This document shows positions 1 through 64,000 of a DNA stretch of 64,000 nt, in pieces (the stretch's first letter is position 1; each line of letters begins with the position of its first letter). Below the pieces are notes generated by a model. It was not told where the DNA came from. It did not search any database and saw only the letters and a list, made by a program, of their open reading frames with translations. Source of the DNA: Lamellibrachia satsuma (lineage: Eukaryota > Annelida > Polychaeta > Sabellida > Siboglinidae); assembly GCA_033239005.1 (NCBI GenBank), contig BSQZ01000001.1, positions 395,001-459,000 of the forward strand, given 5' to 3'. Made by a program: the position numbers and the translations under genes.

Positions 1-360
1 AAAGAAGATGAAGGAAGATGGAGGAATTGAGAGAAGAGATTGGCACGAAAAAACACCTAAAGATGAAAGTAGTCGGAAGCAGAATGAGATGGGCAGGACA
101 TGTGCAAAGAATGGGTGAAGACAGACTGTCAAAAAGAGCATGGAAAGCAGAAGAGGGTGGCAGAAGAAGAAGAAGAAGACCAAAGCTGCGATGAAAAGAC
201 TGTGTCAAACGAGATCTTGAAAGGGCAGGTACGAACGGCCAAGGGTGGAAAACCATCGCAGAGGACAGAGGAAGATGGAGAGCATTAACAATGAAAGTGG
301 AAGAAGCTACACATTGACTTGGACCCCACCCCGCAAGGGAGCAGGGGGAAGAAGAAGAAA
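1..360 (+). mobile_element. LINE reverse-transcriptase C-terminal relic (truncated by window edge)
   Basis: Reading the frame that starts near 62 gives a typical LINE C-terminal tail: RMRWAGHVQRMGED, then an Arg-rich stretch, then CVKRDLERAG and WKTIAEDRGRWRAL. One Trp codon has become TGA near 209, so it is a decayed copy. It enters from the left edge. Confidence 0.75.
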
Positions 361-592
361 CAAGATTAAACGGGATGATGGTGTGTCTTCATCCTCACTG
401 TATGGAATGCCCTAATAAGTTGTCTTGTCAGGGCAGACAAATGGTCTATGTCCATTCCAATTATAGGGGGATGATTAATGATGTAACTCTGTGATGCATT
501 TACACTTCCCAAAATTTAATAACATTTGCCATGTTTCAGACTAAAAGATTAATAGAGCATTGCTTTAAGTCATGTGCATGCGACACATTTTG
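361..592. other. No recognisable gene
   Basis: Short single-copy stretch after the LINE relic. I see no coding signal or repeat in it. Confidence 0.5.
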
Positions 593-726
593 TCAACAGT
601 TATAATTACAACCCAGCTGGTTGTCCATCACATCAGCCAGACAGGGAATTGGATCATTTGCAGGCACACCGTAGTGTCCCCGCACAGCAGTCGCATCAAC
701 CACTTGTGAAGCAGGACGATTTGTGA
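593..726 (-). CDS. Candidate 3'-terminal exon of an unidentified gene
   Basis: Reverse strand: a strong acceptor (TTTTGTTTTCTCATTAG) at 727 is followed by an open frame of about 43 codons ending in TGA. It contains DATAVRGHYGVPANDPIPC and then LADVMDNQLGCNYNC. The composition looks protein-coding rather than random, but I recognise no family, no upstream exon is visible on this strand, and it could equally be a decayed transposon piece. Confidence 0.3.
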
Positions 727-1341
727 CTAATGAGAAAACAAAATTTACGTTCATTGTCAAGATAAAACAGATATGTTTCTATGTGGGGCACGTTCGACTA
801 TCCTACGGGGTACGCCCGCCTAGGGTACGAACTTGGTGTGCCCCAACACAGAGACATTTTTTGGGGGAGGGGGGTGGGCTAAATATCACTGACACTGGAT
901 AGAGCAACAACGTAAGATCCAAACATCAGCTCTAATATAAGGGCTTTCCTCAGCACCCTGAATGTCTAACCAAACTGTTACCAACTTATTTTCAGTTACC
1001 AAAACAGGCTGTGGTCGTTAATGACAGGTGGTCGCTTGAGCAAGTTTGATTATAGTCATCGTTGTTTGGCTAGTTCTACTTATACGTACCCTCTTCATTT
1101 TTAGCACATAAATGAATATATTTTTTAGAATATTCTATAGGATGTTTCCGGACATAGCTATAGAATTTGTAATTGCTGTAGTTTTCAATAGAATGTTCTG
1201 CTATGCTCTGTAGAATTCAATATAATTATATATAAATCTATGGAAAATTGAATAGTAGATGTAAACTATTTATAAAGAATTTGCAGTATTATATTGTTTT
1301 TTTCTGTACAAAAGTGTATTATACTCAGTATATTTACGTAC

Positions 1342-1343
<2 letters not shown>

Positions 1344-1425
<82 letters not shown>
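1344..1425. repeat. (TA)n microsatellite
   Basis: About 80 bp of uninterrupted TA dinucleotides within an AT-rich stretch (about 1120-1490) that contains several TATAGAATT-like motifs. Confidence 0.95.
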
Positions 1426-1429
<4 letters not shown>

Positions 1430-1504
1430 TTCTATTTCTATATATTTCTATATAATTTTATAGAATTGTTATAAAATTATATAGATTGTTTTGCTAAGGG
1501 CTGC

Positions 1505-1775
1505 CTTTGTTTATCAGCTCGCCACCGAACCCAACGAAGATCGTGTCCTCAGCTTTCCACCTTCACAATGCTGAAGCGAGATCGACCCTATGCATGGGGT
1601 TCTGCTGCAAGATCATCGCCCACGACCCTCTGCCGAAATATCTCATTATCAAGAAGCTAGCAGGGACCAGCTGGGGATACAACGCACGAACCCATCGGAC
1701 AGCGTCACTAGCATTGGTTTATTCTACGGTGAATACTGTTGCCCCACATGAGTTTCGTCAAGATTTACCTTAACG
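1505..1775 (+). mobile_element. LINE reverse-transcriptase relic
   Basis: The frame encodes SSPPNPTKIVSSAFHLHNAE and, after an apparent deletion, KLAGTSWGYNARTHRTASLA with LVYST. Both pieces are typical of the C-terminal half of jockey/R1-like LINE reverse transcriptases. The intervening catalytic-distal part is missing, and stops and frameshifts follow. Confidence 0.65.
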
Positions 1776-3000
1776 TCGTTATCAGTACCTCAACCCATTA
1801 ACAAGCAAAATGTGAAAGCGACCACGACCAGCTTACCGCTGACCACATTGTCAACCACTCAGAAAGCTTTCGGCAGTTCATTACGTGGTGAATCGTGGCT
1901 AAATTGGCCGAAACAGCGTCAGAGGGAAAATTAAAATTGCTTCCTCAACTGATTTTGCCTATCGCAAATCTGGTTTATTGGTGTCCAAATGTGTAGTGTG
2001 TGAATAGTTTATGTAACATCCGTAGTCGATTTAATAAAAAATATACCTATTTTTTTTAAATCATTGAAAGAATTTACTTTAGTCGTTAAATCTGGTAAGG
2101 ATCAAAATAGTAGATATCCAAAATGGTAAACACTGTGTGGGTCAATGCTGATAATGGGCGTGATCTCCTCCCTCTCGCCAATCACAAAGTTACGAAATTT
2201 CACCAAAGGTGAAAATCGTGATTTTTTTCAGCATTTAAATTTTTATTTCAGTTAATGCTTGAACAAGCATTAACTAAGCTAATAGTTTGATCATTTCACA
2301 AAAACTACATACAAAAGTTGCACAAACGAGCTAGCATGTCGCATTGGATACTGGGTAGGTTTAACTTGAAATGAGATTAGCAAAAAAATCAAATTGATTT
2401 AATAATAATATTGGAAAGTGAATTAATTCTAGTCGTTTATGTTGGCTCTATATGTTTCTTAATGCGTTTGAAGATTTTTATACATGTCATTTTGTTTCTT
2501 TTATTTTAACGGTGACTTTCCTGCTACACAAAATGCTAATAATATCACCACATGGTAGTACAGTGGCTCAACAGTGTTAATCAGCAAAGCCATCTGAGAA
2601 AAACACAGACACCGACAAAAGAAATGTGTCGTCTGCTGCCCTTCTTCAGCACCAGACTGAGCAGTGAACGTAAAAACACGCTGTCATTGCTCGACGTGTC
2701 ACACATCACGTTTCATTATTCATGGCGAGCCAATTCAAGGATACGTGTCAGATTTCAACTACTGGAAGACACATCATCATCTGGTGCCATGTCTAGTATA
2801 CGCGTAGGCGATCACGGAATTTGAGATTACACGTCAGACGGACTGTTGTCAAGTCATTTAGTCTAATTATCCATTTACAAATGTACCTTGGTTCAAAATG
2901 TTTAGACGATATTTTTACCTACAATTATTTTGCACACATCATCGATGAACAAATACATGAATAAGAATATAAGTTGTGCCTTTTAACGTGCGGAGTCCGC
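1776..3000. other. No recognisable gene
   Basis: Mixed AT-rich DNA. An open stretch at 2552-2824 has no recognisable protein similarity. The first part (to about 1990) may be further decayed LINE sequence. Confidence 0.4.
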
Positions 3001-3850
3001 ATTCGTGTACACCGTATTGCTGACGCTAACCCTAAGTGACACTCGTGTACACCGTATTGCTGACGCTAACCCTAAGTTACACTCGTATACACCGTATTGT
3101 TCACTCTAACCCTACGTGACACTCGTGTACACCGTATTGCTGACGCTAACCCTAAGTGACACTCGTGTACACCGTATTGCTGACGCTAACCCTAAGTGAC
3201 ACTCGTGTACACCGTATTGTTCACTCTAACCCTAAGTGACACTCGTGTACACCGTATTGCTGACGCTAACCCTAAGTGACACTCGTATACACCGTATTGT
3301 TGACTCTAACCCTAAGTGACACTCGTTTACACCGTATTGCTGACTCTAACCCTAAGTGACACTCGTATACACCGTATTGCTGACTCTAACCCTAAGTGAC
3401 ACTCGTATACACCGTATTGCTGACTCTAACCCTAAGTGACATTCGTATACACAGTATTGCTGACTCTAACCCTAAGTGACACTCGTGTACACCGTATTGC
3501 TGACTCTAACCCTTAAGTGACACTCGTATACACCGTATTGCTGACTCTAACCCTAAGTGACACTCGTATACACCGTATTGCTGACTCTAACCCTAAGTGA
3601 CACTCGTATACACGGTATTGCTTACTCTAACCCTAAGTCACACTCGTATACACCGTATTGCTGACTCTAACTCTAAGTGACACTCGTATACACCGTATTG
3701 CTGACTCTAACCCTAAGTGACACTCGTATACACCGTATTGCTGACTCTAACCCTAAGTGACACTCGTATACACCGTATTGCTGACTCTAACCCTAAAGTG
3801 ACACTCGTATACGCCGTATTGCTGACGCTAACCCTACGTGACGCTCGTCT
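3001..3850. repeat. 40-bp minisatellite with TAACCCTAA core, ~21 copies
   Basis: The unit reads approximately ACTCGTGTACACCGTATTGC followed by TGACGCTAACCCTAAGTGAC. Copies differ by single substitutions (GTGTAC/GTATAC, GACGC/GACTC), with occasional 1-bp insertions near 3511 and 3796. The telomere-like TAACCCTAA occurs once per unit. Confidence 0.95.
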
Positions 3851-4349
3851 ATACTTCATCAATAGTTTCAATCGGCCACAGAATCAGATGTCCCTCAGAT
3901 ATTGATTCGGAATCGGTAATACGAAGTAATACAAAGATAGCATTATCACAGTTAGCAATAACAAGACCATCTGTTATAATAATGTCCAGGTTTAAGTTCA
4001 TTTATCTTAAGGAAACAACTTTACATTAATTTATTTATTGTAGTTGAAAAAGAAACAAACAAATAAAGTACAAAACTGCATTAATACGAATATTCCCTCT
4101 TGCTAACTGTGGTTTCAATACGAAGCATAATTTAATGGGTCAGGGAGACTGCTACAAAGACCAAAATTGATCGCTATTGTAGCAGCCCCCCTAATGAATT
4201 GAACTTAATAAACTAGTACCTTTAAATCTTTTTTTTATTAAATATTTGAGATACGGCCACATGCGCCTGGTAGCTGTCGTCAATATCTACCAGAAACTAC
4301 AAATCGCGCTTTCAAACCTGCCTTCGGGGCGACACCGTGATGTGTACAG
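3851..4349. other. No recognisable gene
   Basis: AT-rich single-copy-looking DNA. Nothing supportable is seen. Confidence 0.4.
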
Positions 4350-4680
4350 GGTCGAACCTAGCTAATATAAAAACGCGATAAAAACGTTATAAGAACGCGA
4401 TAACAATTTTATGAAATCTCTTTGAAAACGTTGTTATGTAATGTTTCATTAACCCTATTTTGTGGATGTTTTTATCGTTTTCTTAACGTTTTTAAAAACG
4501 TTATAACGTTTTGAAGATGTTATCTGAAACGTTTTCATAACGTTATTTTATCCATAACCAAAACGTAACCATATCGTAACATTGTGTTAGCTGGGATGTA
4601 AGCTGGGATGTAAGCTGGGATGTAAGCACTGGCGTAAAACTAAAATAATACGCCACTGCATACATCCCAGTTTTTCCCCG
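4350..4680. mobile_element. AACGTT-rich interspersed element (probable DNA transposon end)
   Basis: Dense AACGTT/AAACGTT palindromes from 4365 to 4565, followed by GTTAGCTGGGA and three GCTGGGATGTAA repeats with an inverted CATCCCAG at 4664. Similar AACGTT-rich ends ending in GTTAGCTGGG are familiar from animal non-autonomous DNA transposons. I cannot name the family. Confidence 0.45.
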
Positions 4681-4735
4681 TATTTTTCCGTTGCGCCGCT
4701 TAATGGTGACTGTGCTTGCCCGCCCCCCATCCCCC

Positions 4736-5118
<383 letters not shown>

Positions 5119-5208
5119 GGGTCACGTGATGAAACATTACATTTTCATATAATTATTACAAATAATTAATTTGTCGTTACATAACAGGATTAACACACGG
5201 TTTATTGG

Positions 5209-5298
5209 TGTCACGGGATCATTATCAGCCAGATAACACCTACTCGTGTCTGGGGCATTGGTGACTTATCTGGTTGATAACTCTCGTGACATCCACAA
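5209..5298. repeat. Imperfect inverted repeat
   Basis: The left arm GTCACGGGATCATTATCAGC...AGATAA pairs with the right arm TTATCTGGTTGATAACTCTC...GTGAC, with arms of about 32 bp and a short loop. Possibly a small palindromic transposon remnant. Confidence 0.5.
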
Positions 5299-5753
5299 AT
5301 CGTGTATTGTTCCCTATATGTACTCCACGATGTGGAGTTACGATATATAGGAACGGGCGGTGCGCAAACTGATTGCACAAATATGAACTGTTTGCGCGCA
5401 GATGGACAAGAGAAAACGCACCACGCCATTTTGTGCTGGTCGTCTAATAAGAGGCCCGCGCGTGTTGCCGTCGTACTCAGAAGTCCGCGCTTATTGCTTT
5501 CCTACTCAGACGTTCGCGCTTGTTACCTTTTCTTTCATTGGTTATCACACGGGAACATAGGGGCGCTGTAGCGAGTGAGCGCGGGAACGCGTTCGGCACG
5601 GACACGTGGTCGCGAAAAGACACCAAAACGGAGCCAGGGAGACGGAACACGTGTGTTCGACGAAGCGCTGGAAGGCGAGAATGCGGTGGACAATTTCTGC
5701 AGAAGACAAATGTTCTTTGGCGACATTGTTTTTTTCAAACCTTTTTGTTATAG

Positions 5754-6770
5754 GTGTTCGCCATGAAGGTGACTTCGGCTGCGGTACACGTGCTCATTCT
5801 GCTAAATACAGCATCTGGATTTGGGAACAGACAGTGCATGAGTTCGACGACATACGATGTTATTGTCAGTCTGATCCGTGGTTGTTTCGATATCCCTGTC
5901 GCTACTATAACGAACCAACACCGGTTCGCAATAGTGTGCTTCTTGTGGAATACGGATAAGTTCCAGTTAGATGGTGAAACCCTACTATTTGATGGCAAGG
6001 TGGCGCCGCGATGGAGATCTCGCAACGTTTGTCAACACGGCACTAACATCTAGTAAGGGGTCTGGAGCGAGGAAACTGAATATACGTTTACAGTCGGCAA
6101 CAGTTGGAGTTAGTCGAGCTAAGATTCAGCGTGTAGTCGATAGGTCTGAGATGTATCAGTGGCTTAAAGCAGGATTCACCAATAGAGCAGGCCGTCGCCC
6201 CATTAGATCAAATAGAGTGTATACTCGTCATCAGGTAGATTTAATAGATATGATTAAGTGGCCAATTCATCATCATGGTAAAACGTTCAGATACATCCTA
6301 TAAGTTATTTGTGTGTTCAGCTGCTACTTATGGCTCAGACCACTGCCAAGCAAGGGCTCATCGGTGGTAACGAGGGAACGCTGACATATTCACGGAACAT
6401 GGCCTGCCCGGAGTGTTGCAGCATGACCGAGGAACAGAGTTTCTTGGTGCAGTTAAAAAACTTATGGACAAACTTCAGGTTAAAGTGACTGTGAGTTCGA
6501 GCTACCACTCTCAGTCACAAGGAAAAATCGAAAGATCGCATCGAAGTCTAAAGAAAAAACTGTTGTTTGATATAATCAACTTCCGAAAGCGGGGGGTTAT
6601 TTGGGCCAAGCATTTGGCATCATACTCGGTATATTTGAACGAAGATCCGAAGGAGGAGCTTGGGTGGAGGTATCCATTTCAAGTTTACTATGGAAGGCGA
6701 TGTAATTGCATAGAGCGTCGTCAGGACGGCAGCACACACATAGTCCAACAAGAACGTGTAATAATATAAA
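5754..6770 (+). pseudogene. KRBA2-like integrase-derived gene, broken
   Basis: Two frames carry parts of an integrase-type protein of the kind annotated in many invertebrates as KRAB-A domain-containing protein 2-like (Ty3/gypsy-type integrase core). About 5971-6303 holds GVSRAKIQRVVDRSEMYQWL and the ARHQVDLIDM-like segment with the first catalytic Asp (HQVDLIDMIKW). After a gap of about 110 nt in another frame, 6413-6769 holds the second Asp (LQHDRGTEF) and the catalytic Glu region (SQSQGKIERSHRSLKKKL). The frames are separated by stops at about 6301 and the intervening part is scrambled, so this copy cannot encode one continuous protein. Such genes are thought to be domesticated transposon integrases; function unknown. 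Confidence 0.7.
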
Positions 6771-6943
6771 CCTAATCTGCTTTATGTTTTAAATATTCCC
6801 TGAACAGGACGATGTTCGTGTTTAGGCATTCCACTATCTATGGTGAAGTAGATGCGTGAAATTGGTCTGTATCCATGACAGCGTACAAGGAAAGCCATGA
6901 CGCACCGAAAACCAAAAGGACACAGGATAAAACCAGTATATAC

Positions 6944-7903
6944 TAGTGCCCTGCGCGGGCCTAGAACTTGATCCCAAGCTCGGCCCGCAATTAGCAGTTA
7001 GAGTCCAAGCCCGGCCCGCAATAATTTTTCAAGCCCGGCCCGGCCAAGGCCCGCAAACTAGAATTTAGGCCCAGGCCCGACCCAGACCGTGAATGTTTGG
7101 CCCAGGCCCGGCCCGGCCCGGCCCGGCCCGCAAGTTTCAGCCCCAGGCCCGGCCCATACCCGCGGGCCAAAGATGGGTAAGCCCGCGGCCCGCTAAGTTT
7201 AGAGAAGATAAACCTATAATCTTATAACAAAGACGAGGGTGAGTTCTAAAAAGCCAGCACCACCAACTTCTTCATACTTACGAATATCCTGAAGAAAAAT
7301 AAAGAAAAAACTTCTTAGTGTCATTACTATTAACTATGATAACATTTGTTATATTTGGCTTTAATGTATTGGCTTATGGTTAGGGTAGGAGATTTGTCTA
7401 TCTAACCCTGACTTAACCCATATGCAAGCCATAACCCCAATTTATATTGTTAATTGAATTAGCTCAACTAAGTTAACATAATTTAATACGATGTTTCAAT
7501 CAAATGTTACCCACTGGCACTGACACCCAGTGGCATTTCCAGCAGGTCTGCAGTCACTAGTCTGAGACAGACAGGTTCAGACATGTGTGAATTAGTACAA
7601 GTGTGAATGAAATAGGACTGGGGAGAAATACCAGTTACCAATTGGGTTGGGTACTGGGTAGTGGGCTAGTGGCCTAGTGGGCACTTAGCAGTGGGCAGGT
7701 CATTCAGGTGTGCAATGTTTTGAGGGAAGACCTAGACAATAGAATGTCCCCTGGTAGGGTCAAAGGGTAATAAGTTGATGGTTCATTATGGCTTGATTGC
7801 CTCTGCAAATATTTCTAAAGTAAACATTTGGGGCTGGCTACTTCCAGCCAAGTGAACTTATGGGGCCATTAGATTCCATGCAAGGTCTCAAATTTGCTAT
7901 ACA

Positions 7904-7944
<41 letters not shown>

Positions 7945-8282
7945 GAAATAATGTTAAGCATTCATTAACCGGAATTACAATTTATAATCAGTTTTTATTA
8001 AAAATAAAGTAATAATCGGTGTTTTGTATGAATATTTTTTATTATGTTCAGGCCCAGCCCAGGCCCGGCCCGCTCACGCTAGGCCCAGGCCCGGCCCAAG
8101 CCCGATGTGTTTAAATTGTTTTCAGCCCAGGCCCGGTCCGGGCCCGCAGTATGTAGGCCTAGGCCCGGCCCGGCCCGGCCCGGCCCGGCCCGGCCCGCAA
8201 AATTATGTAGAGGCCCGGCCCGGCCAGCGGGCTGCAGGCCAGGCCGGGCTTGGACCCAAAGCCCGGCCCATGCAGGGCACTA
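6944..8282. mobile_element. Non-autonomous hAT-like element with GGCCC-rich subterminal arms
   Basis: It starts with TAGTGCCCTGC and ends with its exact inverse GCAGGGCACTA, and is flanked on both sides by GTATATAC (6936-6943 and 8283-8290), an 8-bp target-site duplication as expected for hAT. Both arms (about 6950-7200 and 8040-8275) are packed with GGCCCGGCCCGC-type subterminal repeats. The interior (7200-8040) is AT-rich, with a short (TA)n at about 7905-7937 and no transposase. Because GTATATAC is a self-complementary palindrome, it could alternatively be read as an extension of the terminal inverted repeat. Confidence 0.8.
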
Positions 8283-8589
8283 GTATATACACACAGAATA
8301 CTCTCGTGGTTGATATAGGCCTGTCACTGAAATTTAGAACGAGTGGCCTAGAGTCAAACTAGTACAATTATACAACAATATGATTATACCTAGTTATGTG
8401 AACTTTAATACATTGCATTACAACTCTCACGCTGTCTGGAATTTATGACAATTCTTGTTGTTATGAATGGTATTTAAGGCCTTGCTGTGGAATTGCCGTG
8501 ATTGATTGACGCTGCGCCGGCTGGAGATGGTTTCCGACGTTGACGGCTTTGTGAAGTATGGTGAGACGTACTACGGTATGTTTGTTTTT

Positions 8590-8965
8590 CTTGTGGTTAC
8601 CGTTAGTTTAACAAGATTTAGCAAGATTTAACCAAATTTCCATCCAAGACAAACGTCCAGGTGGCAAGTGGACAAAGAAGCCATTGACTTATCGAAAGTC
8701 CAACATTTTTCATTTATGTATAACCCACACTCCTGAGATATGTGTCAACCTTGTTTTTAGACATATTCACGCTGCTAGCATTTACACTATCTGTAGATAA
8801 TGTGTTCCATTCAATTGTATTGTCCTCTGTGAGATTGAATACTTCCTGATATCCTATTTACACTGATCATTTACTAATGTTAGTTCATGTCCTCTAGTTC
8901 TACTATCTTTTTTTCCAGTTGTCCCCAGTGTAAATTTTTTATCATTTCTGACACACACCCTGTTT
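8590..8965 (-). mobile_element. 3' end of LINE family 1, truncated
   Basis: The sequence (for example AAGATTTAACCAAATTTCCATC, then CAAACGTCCAGGTGGCAAGTGG, read in pieces) aligns by eye with the 3' end of the minus-strand copy at 46680-47000, and in inverse with the tail of the plus-strand copy near 16300-16440. It encodes decayed C-terminal RT residues only. Confidence 0.65.
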
Positions 8966-8979
8966 CTCTGGATATGTAA

Positions 8980-9270
8980 TCATTGTAGCAGAAAGGATGC
9001 CATACTGGTATGGATTAAGAGTATTTCAAAAGCGGGCGAACAATCTAGGGATGTGTAGGCAGTTGTTTTCACGTTTTGCACAAGATCTTGCAAGTTCCCT
9101 CTATCTTGGGCTCTCCTTGCCGCTGTGCCCCACGTCAGCCCCGCAGCCTTCACTTCTTCTTCCATGGTTCATCTCTGTGTTGTTTTTGGGCTGCTCCTTG
9201 TCCTCTTCCTTTCTGGGGTCCAAGTCAACCCTAGTATGTCACTGGTCATATTGAATACATGTCTGAGCCA
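8980..9270 (-). mobile_element. LINE C-terminal relic (family 2)
   Basis: Minus-strand translation gives LTWTPERKRTRSSPKTT, then a stop, then EEEVKAAGLTWGTAARRAQD, the standard LINE tail 'LTW.P.GKR.RGRPKTTW....E.....G..W....AQDR'. Related to the plus-strand relic at 40170-40420. Confidence 0.65.
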
Positions 9271-10695
9271 TTTCCATCTTCTCATTTTGAAGATGATGCA
9301 ACATTTTTCTTATGTTCTGTTGTTTGGTGGTTGTTTTATATTTTGATTACTGGAGTAGGCTATAAAACCCAATAACCGTTTAGATTGGTTCATCCCAGCA
9401 GAAGTTATCCCCCAAGTGGATGCAAGTGGCATCTCGCACCTGCAAGATGGTCATATAGCCACACAACACACACAGTCATTTTTAAACACATTTAAGGTCA
9501 ACAAGACATATATAAATACATCACAGATGTCTTCAGCATTGTCACTTGGCAGATTCAATGAGAGGCATGACAGATGAACAGTCAGCCGTGTTTCTCTAAT
9601 ATGAAATTTTTCTGACAGAACAATCATATGTAATGTGCAAACCATGTCAGATTAGCAGTGTTGTCATCTTGTTTTGTGTTGCTTCAGCATCCCACAATGA
9701 AATATCACAAATAACAAAAGACAATTGCTAAATATGGTGTATTCATATGCCAATTTTTATGATGATCGTACAGCACTCGACACCTATTACTTCAGCCAGG
9801 AATATTATCTTCTACTACTTTCATTCTTAGCTTGCATGTCAGATACAGTGAAATCCTGGTCATAACAGACAGATCTGGGAGAGAGAAATTACGTACATTT
9901 TTGAAGACGTGTTTGTACATAGACAGTTAGAGTAAATTCATAACTATGCAAAGCCAGCACTTAAAAAGGTGTCATTCTAGAGAGTTGTCCATTTTAACAG
10001 AGGTATCCATCCGTTATAGCTGGTTACACTGTATCACCACACAGATATTATATTGTCGCCTTTTCTGCTATGCATTGCAAGCGCTGTGCTTCTGAATATC
10101 AGCACCCTAGATATACTGTGTGTCTTTAACTTGTAAATCTTACTAAATCAGAAACACAATAACAACGTTGCCAGGGCTAGATGCCAACTAAATGTTCAAA
10201 GAGTTTAACAATTCTGCCGAATACAGAGTGTAACCACAAGCAGGCAAATAATAAAAATGTGACATCAAGCACACAATAAATATACAAACAAAAGCATATT
10301 TCTTATAATAATCGTGTAACTAAACAAATGAACTGTCGCCCCACACATGATTGTTACCCACAAACTGGTTCAAACGGGTTGTGGTGTAATATAATCACAG
10401 ATGTTATTTATCTTCCTTTTCATTGTCGTTATCGTATTCTACACCAGTCAACAGCTTCAGTATGTATATTCCACTAATATTGTTTATCAAATATATGCTA
10501 CAGCGATCGTCACCAGTGTCTCTTGTTAATTATAATTTTGCAGTGTTTGTAAATGTACAACAGAAAGCGCCTTATTTCTGTCTCAGTATCAGTGGACATA
10601 ATAAGTTACAGAAAATCCTAACAGCAAAGCTGTGTACGCTAGCAGAGGACGACACCGGTGGGATAGCAGTTGAGAGGGCAGGTGCCGCACAGACA
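9271..10695. other. CFAP44 3' flank, no gene recognised
   Basis: This is the region immediately downstream of the CFAP44 stop on the minus strand and must contain its 3' UTR. No canonical polyadenylation hexamer was found near the stop, and no other coding signal or tandem repeat was seen. Confidence 0.5.

Positions 10696-64000
<53,305 letters not shown>

Noticed and set aside
9125..9346. Plus-strand hydrophobic 73-aa frame resembling a small membrane protein
   Set aside because: It lies antisense over a LINE tail relic, with no homologous pattern or splice signal.

Overview
The window is metazoan nuclear DNA: AT-rich, interrupted by GT-AG introns, and full of minisatellites and decayed transposons. 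The only gene I can follow is on the minus strand. It is a very good match to CFAP44 (WDR52), the WD40/coiled-coil protein of the inner-dynein-arm f/I1 tether complex of motile cilia and flagella. The organism is therefore a ciliated animal, most plausibly a marine invertebrate (lophotrochozoan or invertebrate deuterostome). I do not assign a species.

CFAP44 runs right to left from the right edge (64000) to a stop codon at 10696. I resolved 33 coding exons. Every junction is GT-AG and every phase is compatible. The summed coding length is 7848 nt (2615 aa plus stop), with no in-frame stop before the terminal one. The 5' end lies beyond 64000. Visible exon 1 (61534-64000) is unusual: about 822 aa made of roughly 30 degenerate units built around S-E-T/D-x-x-F/Y-x-x-R-L. 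Visible exons 2-16 (51469 to 33891) encode the WD40 part, and exons 17-33 (31966 to 10696) the charged coiled-coil part.

The introns are dominated by young minisatellites with periods of 18 to 69 bp, and by relics of LINE, hAT-type and tRNA-SINE elements. In three introns the repeat unit includes a copy of the adjoining authentic splice site: the 5' splice site at 30223, and the 3' splice sites at 35440 and 19180. Those arrays therefore carry many decoy splice sites. Two other arrays sit against the splice sites at 33891 and 42954. Several arrays arose inside a transposon copy for which an unamplified relative can be seen elsewhere in the window.

Right intron (51470-61533): AT-rich DNA, a truncated minus-strand LINE (about 54350-57226) broken by its own 25-bp minisatellite, a foldback-like inverted-repeat complex (57497-59918), and a LINE tail amplified into a 51-bp array. 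Left flank (1-10695), downstream of CFAP44: LINE relics, a 40-bp minisatellite containing TAACCCTAA, a decayed KRBA2-like integrase pseudogene (5754-6770), a 1.34-kb non-autonomous hAT-like element with GGCCC-rich subterminal arms (6944-8282), and one weak candidate terminal exon (593-726). No rRNA gene, intact tRNA gene or CRISPR array is visible.
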